From Acidobacteriota bacterium (GTDB lineage Bacteria; Acidobacteriota; UBA4820; DSQY01): 10,934 bases of DNA. Each line of letters begins with the position of its first letter. Within the stretch, counting starts at the first letter, position 1. The stretch spans positions 1 to 10,934 of the forward strand of contig JAEMPZ010000025.1 in NCBI GenBank assembly GCA_022759065.1, written 5' to 3'. The notes beneath the pieces were generated by a model. That model ran no database searches. It was given only the letters and a program-made list of their open reading frames with translations, and was not told the origin of the DNA. Made by a program: the position numbers and the translations under genes. Shown in pieces: positions 1 to 6,102 of the stretch.

Positions 1-170
1 GAAAAGAGAGCCTGCAGCCGTCCATTCGGGCCGCCTCTTCTTGGGGCAAATACCCAAAGAACCCAAAGAAGGGCAAAAAGAGGTGCCATACGGCGATGGC
101 CAGCGTTGCAAGTCAGGCTTGGGGATAATGAGTGGGCCATTTAACCATTAGCCTTTTACAAGCAGATAAC
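1..170. other. Left flank with no supported gene
   Basis: No complete gene can be supported here. All three plus-strand frames run open from the window edge to stops at 126-128, 142-144 and 149-151, so the 3' end of a plus-strand gene could lie here, but no family is recognisable in any frame. The stretch also has a 9-bp direct repeat (ACCCAAAGA at 52-60 and 61-69). A short inverted repeat, TTGGG at 41-45 against CCCAA at 53-57, could be a weak hairpin but has no T tract after it. Confidence 0.4.
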
Positions 171-199
171 TTGACAATGAGACCATAAGGTATTATATT
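171..199 (+). promoter_or_regulatory. Sigma-70-type promoter of hsp20
   Basis: A perfect -35 box TTGACA (171-176) is followed after 17 bp by TATATT (194-199), which matches the TATAAT consensus at 5 of 6 positions. Transcription would start near 206, giving a leader of about 48 nt before the hsp20 ATG. I looked for a heat-shock sigma-32 site (a CCCCAT-type -10 about 13-15 bp after CTTGAA) and for a CIRCE operator and saw neither. The gene therefore looks like a housekeeping-sigma gene unless control acts through the leader RNA. Confidence 0.75.
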
Positions 200-206
200 A
201 TCCCCT

Positions 207-230
207 GAGCCCGAAAAGAAGGGCGGGCTC
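207..230 (+). promoter_or_regulatory. 5'-leader hairpin of hsp20 mRNA
   Basis: GAGCCCG (207-213) and CGGGCTC (224-230) are perfect inverted complements around a 10-nt purine-rich loop. With a start near 206 the hairpin would sit at or next to the mRNA 5' end. It lies upstream of the Shine-Dalgarno (238-245) and does not bury it, so a classical ROSE thermometer is not evident. An alternative 4-bp pairing, GCCC 209-212 with GGGC 221-224, would compete with the long stem. Protection of the 5' end or a role in translation control is inference. Confidence 0.5.
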
Positions 231-253
231 GAAAATGAAAGGAGGAATAGAAA

Positions 254-694
254 ATGACGCTTGTAAGATGGAACCCTTACCGAGAACTGATGAACATGCA
301 TGAACAGCTCAGCCGCCTCTTTGAGGAGCCGGCCGGAGCAACCTCTTCGGCGGACATGGGCTATGCCGGTTGGTTCCCAGCCGTGGACCTAAGGGAAGAG
401 GAGAAGCGGTTTGTCCTTGAGGCCGATCTCCCTGGAGTCAAGAAAGAAGACATCCAGGTCGAGGTCGAAAACAACGTCCTGACGCTGAGGGGCGAGCGGC
501 GCTTTGAGAACGAGACGAAGAAGGAGAACTACCACAGGATAGAGCGCGCTTACGGAAAATTCGTGCGGTCTTTCACCCTGCCGTCACGGGTTGATGCCTC
601 GCAGATTAACGCCACCCACAACGGCGGCATCCTGGAGATAGTGATCCCCAAGGCGAAGGAGTCGCTTCCGAAGCGGATTGAAATCAAGGGGTAA
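254..694 (+). CDS. Small heat-shock protein, Hsp20/alpha-crystallin family
   Basis: This is an ATP-independent cytoplasmic chaperone that binds unfolding proteins and holds them for refolding by other chaperones. At 146 aa it has the usual length for the family. After a short N-terminal arm (WNPYRELMNMHEQLSRLF, about 6-23) the alpha-crystallin domain spans roughly 40-134. It shows WFPAVDL, EADLPGVKKEDI, the GERR strand, and the AxxxNGGIL signature (120-127) followed by IPK. The C-terminal I-x-I oligomerisation motif is IEI at 142-144. The ATG is supported by a very strong Shine-Dalgarno, AAAGGAGG at 238-245, with 8 nt spacing. The gene is monocistronic in the window, has its own promoter, and converges on alaS. 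The family call is firm; which paralogue it is cannot be told. Confidence 0.97.
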   Translation: MTLVRWNPYRELMNMHEQLSRLFEEPAGATSSADMGYAGWFPAVDLREEEKRFVLEADLPGVKKEDIQVEVENNVLTLRGERRFENETKKENYHRIERAYGKFVRSFTLPSRVDASQINATHNGGILEIVIPKAKESLPKRIEIKG

Positions 695-713
695 GTTGCG
701 CTCTCCAGGCGCA

Positions 714-750
714 TCGTGCCGGGGCCCGCGCTCCAGTGGCCCCGGCGCGA
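714..750. terminator. Bidirectional hairpin between hsp20 and alaS
   Basis: The strictly complementary core is GCCGGGGCC (718-726) with GGCCCCGGC (738-746) around an 11-nt loop. It extends outward by T717-G747, G716-C748, C715-G749 and T714-A750, giving 13 bp with a single wobble. The hairpin begins 19 bp after the hsp20 stop and ends 7 bp short of the alaS stop, the place where convergent genes commonly share a terminator. Neither strand has a T tract after it, so it is not a canonical intrinsic terminator. It may act with Rho or as a 3'-end stabiliser. Confidence 0.6.
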
Positions 751-757
751 GAACTGC

Positions 758-3421
758 CTAGCCGCCCAGGCGCTTTTTTAGAACCTCGGAGGCTTGTCCG
801 AGGGCCTCTTCCAAAGACTCCGGCTTCTTTCCACCCGCCTCCGCAATATCCGCCTTGCCTCCGCCTCCTCCGCCGATGATCTTCCCGAGGTCTTTTGCGA
901 TATCCACGGCCTTGAGCTTTCCGGCAATGTCCGGCGTCAGCGCCACCAGCAAACTCGCTTTGTTTTCAAGGCGGTTTCCAATGACGACCACGCCGCTTTT
1001 TATCTGCTGCCTGAGGGTGTCCGCGAGATTCTTGGCCTCTGACGGATCAAGGCCCTCAACGAGCCTCGTCAGCAGCCGCACCCCGCTAACCTCAATGGGC
1101 TTTTGTTCCTGGCTTGAGCCGGAGGCGAGTTGCAGCTTTAACCGGGAGTTCTCCTTCTCAATTCGGCGGATTTCCTCGTACAGGTGGCGGACCACCTCCG
1201 GAAGCTTCTCCGCCGGCGCAAAACAGGCCGCCTCCGTCTCGCGCAAGATGGACTCCTTTTCGCGAAAGGCCAGAAGCGCTGGGAAATGGGCCACTGCTTC
1301 GATTCTCCTGACGCCGGAGGAGACCGACCGCTCCGAAGTGATTTTGAAAAGGCCTATGTCCCCGGTCCTGTCAACGTGGGTGCCGCCGCAAAGCTCCTTT
1401 GAAAATCCCTCGATGCCTATGACGCGCACCCTCTCGCCATATTTCTCGCCAAAGAGGGCCATCGCGCCCGAGGCCACCGCCTCGTCGAGGGCCATCTCGC
1501 GCTTCTGGACCGGCAAATTCTTTAGTATCACCTCATTCACTCGATCTTCCACCGCCGCGACGACTTCCGGTTCAAGAGGGGCGAAGTGGTGAAAGTCGAA
1601 TCTCAGGTGCGTAGGCCCCACCAGGGAACCTGCCTGCTTGACGTGGGTGCCGAGGATCTCCCTCAGCGCCGCGTGCAGTAAGTGAGTGGAGGTGTGGTGG
1701 GCTTCGGTCGCCGCCCTGGAACGCTCATCAACCTCAAGAATGGCATGGTCCCCCTCGGAAATGTGTCCCTCCTGAACCATGGCCTCGCAAAGGATCAACC
1801 CCTCAAGGGGCTTTTTGGTGTCCGTCACCTTCAAGAGGCCGTCTTCAACAATAATCTGGCCGGTGTCACCCACCTGGCCGCCGGACTCCGCGTAGAAAGG
1901 AGTGCGGTCAAAGGCGATTTCGACTAAGTCTCCCGCGACCGCCTTGGCCACGCGCTTTCCCTCCTTCAGAAGCAGGATGCATGTTGCGCCGTCAACGCGC
2001 GTCGTCTCATAGCCCACGAAGAGGCTCTTTGCCCCCAGATCGGCCAATTCACGGCCTCGTTGGGTGTCCATCTCCCCCTTCCATGACTGGCGGGCGAGGT
2101 CCCTCTGACGCTGCATCGCGGCGTTGAAACCGTCAATGTCAAGCGAGAGGCCGCGTTCCCTGGCGATCTCTTCCGCAAGGTCCAGAGGGAAACCAAAGGT
2201 GTCGTAGAGCTTGAAAAGCACCTCGCCCGGAATGGCCTTGTCATCGGGTGGAGTGAGCGCTGCTGCGGATTCAAGCAGTTTGGCGACCCCAACCGAAACC
2301 GTCGAGCCGAAGACTTCCTCCTCGCGGCGCAGGACGCTCTCGATCACGGCGCGGTTCTCGATGATCTCCGGGTACGCCTCGCCCATTAGTTCGCAGACCA
2401 TTGCGACCATGCCGCAGAGAAACGGCTTTTCGAGCCCCACCATTTTGCCGTGGCGGGCGGCGCGCCTCACGATCTTCCTGAGAACGTACCCCCGCCCTTC
2501 GTTTGACGGGACGACGCCGTCGCTGACTAAAAACGTCGCGGCCCGAACGTGATCTCCTATGACGCGAAGCGAAACGTCATCCTTCGGGTCCGCCCCGTAG
2601 GCCTTCCCTGAAAGGCGCGCGGCCTCCTGGATCAAAGGCTGAAGCAGGTCAGTGTCGTAATTCGAAAACTTGCCCTGCACGACGGCGGCGAGGCGCTCCA
2701 ACCCCATTCCGGTGTCAACGCACGGGGCTGGCAGCGGCTGCATGCTGCCATCCCCGCCGCGGTCGTACTGCATGAAGACCAGGTTCCAGATTTCAATCCA
2801 ACGGTCGCACTCGCAGGCAACGCCGAGACATTTTCTTCCGGCGGCCTCTTCGGCGCAGTAGATATGATCTCCCTGAAAGTAGTGGACCTCGGAACACGGC
2901 CCGCAGGGGCCCGTATCCCCCATCGTCCAGAAGTTGTCGTGCATTCCGAGTTCGAAGATGCGGTCTTCGGGCAAAAAACGGCGCCAGAGACGCCACGCCT
3001 GCTCGTCCCTGGGCACATCGCCCTCTCCACGGAATATGGTCGCCACCATGCGCTCTTTGGGAAGCCTGGCCACTTCAGTAAGAAAGGCCCACGCGTAGGC
3101 GATCGCCTCCTCCTTGAAATAGTCCCCAAACGAGAAATTGCCGAGCATCTCGAAGAAGGTGTGATGGCGCGCTGTCCTGCCGACGTTTTCCAGGTCGTTA
3201 TGCTTTCCGCCCGCCCTGACGCACTTTTGGCTTGACGTGGCCCGCTTGTAATCCCTCTTCTCCTTGCCGAGGAAAACATCCTTGAACTGGTTCATCCCCG
3301 CGTTGGTGAAGAGAAGCGTCGGGTCGCCGGCTGGCACAAGGCTCGACGAACGAACCACCCTGTGCCCGCTCTCCTCGAAAAACCTTAAAAAGGCCGACCT
3401 AATCTCGTTGCTCGTCATCAT
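758..3421 (-). CDS. alaS: Alanine--tRNA ligase (AlaRS)
   Basis: This class II synthetase charges tRNA-Ala and edits Ser/Gly mischarging; it is cytoplasmic and essential. It is full length at 887 aa (E. coli 876). The aminoacylation domain includes GDPTLLFTNAGMNQFKDVFLG (32-52), RHHTFFEMLGNFSFGDYF (85-102) and CVDTGMGLERLAAVVQ (234-249). The editing domain carries the zinc/editing ligands H576-TST-H580 and C678-GGT-H682. The C-Ala domain ends with a six-glycine run (850-855). An insertion holds Cys189, 198, 203 and 205. Translation may start at either of two adjacent ATGs (3419-3421 or 3416-3418). AAAGGG at 3430-3435 has 8 nt spacing to the first. The gene starts 15 bp after the recX stop, so it is very likely co-transcribed with recX and pilT, and it is last in the minus-strand run before the 714-750 hairpin. 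Confidence 0.98.
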   Translation of the reverse strand: MMTSNEIRSAFLRFFEESGHRVVRSSSLVPAGDPTLLFTNAGMNQFKDVFLGKEKRDYKRATSSQKCVRAGGKHNDLENVGRTARHHTFFEMLGNFSFGDYFKEEAIAYAWAFLTEVARLPKERMVATIFRGEGDVPRDEQAWRLWRRFLPEDRIFELGMHDNFWTMGDTGPCGPCSEVHYFQGDHIYCAEEAAGRKCLGVACECDRWIEIWNLVFMQYDRGGDGSMQPLPAPCVDTGMGLERLAAVVQGKFSNYDTDLLQPLIQEAARLSGKAYGADPKDDVSLRVIGDHVRAATFLVSDGVVPSNEGRGYVLRKIVRRAARHGKMVGLEKPFLCGMVAMVCELMGEAYPEIIENRAVIESVLRREEEVFGSTVSVGVAKLLESAAALTPPDDKAIPGEVLFKLYDTFGFPLDLAEEIARERGLSLDIDGFNAAMQRQRDLARQSWKGEMDTQRGRELADLGAKSLFVGYETTRVDGATCILLLKEGKRVAKAVAGDLVEIAFDRTPFYAESGGQVGDTGQIIVEDGLLKVTDTKKPLEGLILCEAMVQEGHISEGDHAILEVDERSRAATEAHHTSTHLLHAALREILGTHVKQAGSLVGPTHLRFDFHHFAPLEPEVVAAVEDRVNEVILKNLPVQKREMALDEAVASGAMALFGEKYGERVRVIGIEGFSKELCGGTHVDRTGDIGLFKITSERSVSSGVRRIEAVAHFPALLAFREKESILRETEAACFAPAEKLPEVVRHLYEEIRRIEKENSRLKLQLASGSSQEQKPIEVSGVRLLTRLVEGLDPSEAKNLADTLRQQIKSGVVVIGNRLENKASLLVALTPDIAGKLKAVDIAKDLGKIIGGGGGGKADIAEAGGKKPESLEEALGQASEVLKKRLGG

Positions 3422-3436
3422 TTTTCAGGCCCTTTA

Positions 3437-3910
3437 TCAAATTGAATCCTGCTCGTCATTCTCGAAAGCTCCAAAAACGGCTGTCACTGCCGCCGAGCTG
3501 TAACCGCGCCCCATGACAAAGCGCATTATTTTGGCTCTTTCCTTCGCATCAGTCAACGCCGCCCCCGTGACCCGCCGCTTTTTGAGGAGCGCCCGAAGCG
3601 AGGCTGTTTCGTCGCCAAGTGTTATGCCCAGGGCCTTGACGAAGACGCCTCTCGATCGCAATTTCGCGCTAATCCATTTGGGCCCGCGGCCAGAGGCGAG
3701 GGATTCCTTGGCAAACGCCATAGCGTAGGAGGCGTCATCCAGCAGGCCTTGGCCCCTCAAGGATTCAAGGGCTTTCTCGATTTCGCCGTCGGAGAAACCG
3801 CGCATGCGCAACTTGCGCCTTAACTCGCCCATGCCGTGGTCGCGGCGCTGAAGCAGGCGGACTGCCGCGCCGTGAGCGGAGCCGCGGGGAGGGCCTTGGC
3901 GAAGCGCCAT
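3437..3910 (-). CDS. recX: RecX-family regulatory protein
   Basis: RecX binds RecA filaments and modulates, usually inhibits, RecA strand exchange and co-protease activity. This protein has 157 aa, within the usual range, and is built of the small helical repeats typical of the family. AAVRLLQRRDHGMGELRRKL (15-34) matches the first repeat. GLLDDASYAMAF (55-66) is the hallmark LLDD-xxxA segment, and FVMGRGYSSAAV (131-142) matches the last repeat. The ATG overlaps the pilT stop by one base (TGATG), and I see no Shine-Dalgarno before it, so translation probably depends on coupling to pilT. The next in-frame Met is residue 27, which would remove the first repeat. recX often sits next to recA and before alaS; here alaS follows but recA is not in the window. 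Confidence 0.88.
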   Translation of the reverse strand: MALRQGPPRGSAHGAAVRLLQRRDHGMGELRRKLRMRGFSDGEIEKALESLRGQGLLDDASYAMAFAKESLASGRGPKWISAKLRSRGVFVKALGITLGDETASLRALLKKRRVTGAALTDAKERAKIMRFVMGRGYSSAAVTAVFGAFENDEQDSI

Positions 3911-5067
3911 CAGAACTTGACGAAGGGCGAGTTCTTCGCCCCAACCGGCGGCGGGTTATTCGCCGCCTCCATCTGCTCCTTGGCCATGTCCGCGGTGGAG
4001 TGAACTCCGGCGATCTTGAGCTTGAAGTCGTCAGGGTTGGTCGCCCGCCGCAAGGCCTCTTCCAGCGTGATGTAGTTGTCCTTGTAGAGGAAGTAGAGGG
4101 ACTGGTCGAAGGTCTGCATCCCGTACTGGCTGTACCCCTGTTCGATATAGTCCCTGATCATCTTGGTCTTTTCCTTGTCCTCGACGCAATCCTTAATCGT
4201 CGAGGTGTTTATCATCACTTCCGTCCCGGGCACTCGCCCCTGGCCGTCGGCCCTGGGCACGAGCCTGAGCGATATGACGGCCTTCAGAACGGCGGCGAGC
4301 TGGAGCCGCACCTGCTTCTGCTGGTGGGGAGGGAAGACCGAGATGATGCGCGTGATCGTCTCAGTGGCGTCAAGCGTGTGGAGCGTCGAGAGGACGAGGT
4401 GGCCCGTTTCAGCCGCCATTAGCGCCGTTTCTATCGTTTCGTAGTCGCGCATTTCCCCGACGAGAATGACGTCTGGGTCTTCACGGAGGGCGGAACGAAG
4501 AGCCCCGGCGAAGGAGCGGGTGTCAATTCCAACCTCGCGCTGGTTGACGATGGATTTTTTGTCGCGGTGCAAAAACTCTATGGGGTCTTCAATGGTGATA
4601 ATGTGCTCGACCCGGTTGGCGTTGATGTGGTCAATCATGGCGGCGAGCGTCGTGGATTTGCCCGAGCCGGTCGTGCCGGTGCAAAGGATCAACCCGCGCT
4701 GCTCCATCGAGATCTTCTCGATGACCTGCGGCAAAAGCAGGTCCCTGATGCTCTTGATTCCTATTGGAATGACGCGGTTGACGATTCCGACGGTGCCGCG
4801 CTGCTGGAAAATATTGACGCGGAAGCGGCCAAGGCCTGGAACGGAATAGGCTATGTCCAGGTCAAGGTTTGTCTTGAATTTTTCCTTCTGCTTGGCGTCC
4901 ATGATGGAGAAGGCCATGGCGATCGTGTCTTCCTGCATCAGCCGCTTGTACTCCACGAGCGGCTGCAAGAGGCCGTTCACGCGAATGACGGGGTGAGAGC
5001 CGACCTTCAGGTGCAGGTCGCTGGCTCCGTGATCGACGGCTATTTTCAGGAGGTCGTTGATATGCAT
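3910..5067 (-). CDS. pilT: Type IV pilus retraction ATPase, PilT family
   Basis: PilT is the hexameric cytoplasmic ATPase that depolymerises type IV pili and powers twitching motility. The 385-aa protein has the N-terminal PAS-like part (SDLHLKVGSHPVIRVNG, 16-32). It then has Walker A GTTGSGKST (131-139), the Asp box TIEDPIEF (158-165), Walker B DPDVILVGEMRD (197-208) and the His box HLVLSTLHT (223-231). The usual PilT AIRNLIRE segment appears as KMIRDYIEQG (302-311), followed by YGMQTFDQSL (315-324). About 30 residues rich in Ala, Asn and Pro extend past the conserved C-terminus. The ATG has AAGGAG at 5074-5079, spacing 6. No other pilus gene is in the window, so the pilus it serves, or whether this is a secondary paralogue, cannot be judged. 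It overlaps recX by one base. Confidence 0.93.
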   Translation of the reverse strand: MHINDLLKIAVDHGASDLHLKVGSHPVIRVNGLLQPLVEYKRLMQEDTIAMAFSIMDAKQKEKFKTNLDLDIAYSVPGLGRFRVNIFQQRGTVGIVNRVIPIGIKSIRDLLLPQVIEKISMEQRGLILCTGTTGSGKSTTLAAMIDHINANRVEHIITIEDPIEFLHRDKKSIVNQREVGIDTRSFAGALRSALREDPDVILVGEMRDYETIETALMAAETGHLVLSTLHTLDATETITRIISVFPPHQQKQVRLQLAAVLKAVISLRLVPRADGQGRVPGTEVMINTSTIKDCVEDKEKTKMIRDYIEQGYSQYGMQTFDQSLYFLYKDNYITLEEALRRATNPDDFKLKIAGVHSTADMAKEQMEAANNPPPVGAKNSPFVKF

Positions 5068-5087
5068 GGCCCTCTCCTTCCATGGCG

Positions 5088-5122
5088 GTTAGCTGTTAGC
5101 CAAAAGCCAATAGCCAAAAGCG
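5088..5122 (-). repeat. Five-copy heptad repeat between ilvE and pilT
   Basis: Read on the minus strand, five consecutive 7-mers fill this stretch: CGCTTTT (5122-5116), GGCTATT (5115-5109), GGCTTTT (5108-5102), GGCTAAC (5101-5095) and AGCTAAC (5094-5088). GCT is invariant at positions 2-4 of every unit. The array begins directly after the ilvE stop and ends just before the pilT ribosome-binding site. It does not fold into an evident hairpin, and I see no promoter in it. Its function is unknown. Confidence 0.75.
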
Positions 5123-5123
5123 T

Positions 5124-6050
5124 CTACTTCTCAACCGGCGTAAGCCAGCCGTAAATGTCAGGCGCCTTGCCGGTGACAATCTGCAAGTAGCGGGTCTGGA
5201 GCTTCTCTGTGACGGGGCCCCGCTTGCCAGCGCCGATTTGAATCTTGTCAACCGACGCTATCGGCGTCACCTCGGCGGCGGTTCCGGTAAAGAAAAGCTC
5301 GTCGGCTATGTAGAGCATCTCGCGCATGATCGCCTGGTGGCGCACCTCCATCTTGAACTCCTTTTCAAGAAGGGTCAAGACTCCGTCGCGTGTAATGCCA
5401 GGCAAAATGGCGTTGGCGATGCTGGGCGTGAAAACTATGTTGTTGCGGACCAGGAAGAGGTTTTCGCCGGAGCCTTCGCTAACGTGGCCGTTGACGTCAA
5501 GCGCTATGCCCTCGGCGTATCCGGCGAGAATCGCCTCCATCTTGATGAGCTGGCTGTTCATGTAGTTGGCGGCGCACTTGGCCATCGTGGGCAGCGTATT
5601 CGGGGCCATTCGGTTCCAGGAGGAGACGCACACGTCCACGCCCTTGGCCAGCGCCTCGGGGCCCAGATATGCGCCCCAATCCCAAACGGCTATGGCCGAT
5701 TCGACCGGACAGCCGAACGGATTGACCCCCACCTCTCCATAACCGCGGTAGACCACGGGGCGGATGTAGCAAGCCTTCATCTTGTTGCGCCTGATCACTT
5801 CCAAACAAAGTTCGCAGTATTCGTCAATCGTCCAGGGAAGCTCCATCCTGTAAATCTTCGCCGAATTGTAGAGCCTCTGGATGTGGTCTTTCAGCCTTAG
5901 GACCATCGGCCCCTTTGGCGTCTCGTAACACCTGATCCCCTCAAAAACGCTCGTGCCATAATGAAGCGCGTGGCTGAGAACATGAATGTTGGCGTCTTCC
6001 CACTTAACGAATTTTCCGTTGAGCCAAATCCAATCAGTTTTTTGGACCAT
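5124..6050 (-). CDS. ilvE: Branched-chain amino acid aminotransferase
   Basis: This class IV PLP enzyme transfers amino groups between glutamate and the 2-oxo acids of Leu, Ile and Val, the last step of their synthesis and the first of their breakdown. The length, 308 aa, matches E. coli IlvE (309). Characteristic segments are HALHYGTSVFEGIRCYE (27-43), PTMAKCAANYMNS (154-166) with the expected PLP lysine K158, EGIALDVNGHVSEGSGENLF (180-199), LPGITRDGVL (216-225) and FFTGTAAEVTPI (253-264). The close match to IlvE through the GITRDG and GTAAEVTP segments argues against D-amino acid transaminase or aminodeoxychorismate lyase. The ATG follows AGGGGG at 6056-6061 with 5 nt spacing. It is transcribed from its own promoter just downstream of hemG; read-through from the hem genes is also possible. 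Confidence 0.95.
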   Translation of the reverse strand: MVQKTDWIWLNGKFVKWEDANIHVLSHALHYGTSVFEGIRCYETPKGPMVLRLKDHIQRLYNSAKIYRMELPWTIDEYCELCLEVIRRNKMKACYIRPVVYRGYGEVGVNPFGCPVESAIAVWDWGAYLGPEALAKGVDVCVSSWNRMAPNTLPTMAKCAANYMNSQLIKMEAILAGYAEGIALDVNGHVSEGSGENLFLVRNNIVFTPSIANAILPGITRDGVLTLLEKEFKMEVRHQAIMREMLYIADELFFTGTAAEVTPIASVDKIQIGAGKRGPVTEKLQTRYLQIVTGKAPDIYGWLTPVEK

Positions 6051-6073
6051 GCGTGCCCCCTATACAAGCTTCG

Positions 6074-6102
6074 ATTATAAGGGCTCAAGAGCCCAAGGTC
6101 AA
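6074..6102 (-). promoter_or_regulatory. Near-consensus sigma-70 promoter of ilvE
   Basis: On the minus strand TTGACC (6102-6097, 5 of 6 consensus) is followed by exactly 17 bp and then TATAAT (6079-6074, 6 of 6). The -35 box overlaps the hemG stop codon. The predicted start lies near 6067, leaving a leader of about 17 nt that contains the ilvE Shine-Dalgarno. With such boxes ilvE-pilT-recX-alaS would have a strong promoter independent of the hem operon. Confidence 0.75.
6081..6094. promoter_or_regulatory. 14-bp palindrome in the ilvE promoter spacer
   Basis: GGGCTC-AA-GAGCCC is a perfect inverted repeat with a 2-bp centre. It sits wholly between the -35 and -10 boxes of the ilvE promoter. 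As DNA it has the symmetry and position of an operator for a dimeric repressor. As minus-strand RNA at the 3' end of the hem transcript it could instead fold as a short 5-bp hairpin with a CUUG loop, followed by the weak UUAUAAU stretch, so a weak hemG terminator is the alternative. Confidence 0.4.

Noticed and set aside
171..206. Sigma-32 or CIRCE control site at hsp20
   Set aside because: CTTGAC resembles half of a sigma-32 -35 box, but no CCCCAT-type -10 occurs at the right distance. No TTAGCACTC inverted repeat is present. The sigma-70 reading fits far better.
113..301. A 62-codon minus-strand open frame across the hsp20 promoter
   Set aside because: It overlaps the hsp20 promoter, leader and first codons, has a biased composition and no ribosome-binding site, and resembles no known protein.
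855..1592. A 245-codon plus-strand open frame opposite the 3' half of alaS
   Set aside because: It starts with a run of prolines that is the complement of the AlaRS glycine run, and it is wholly antisense to a conserved essential gene.
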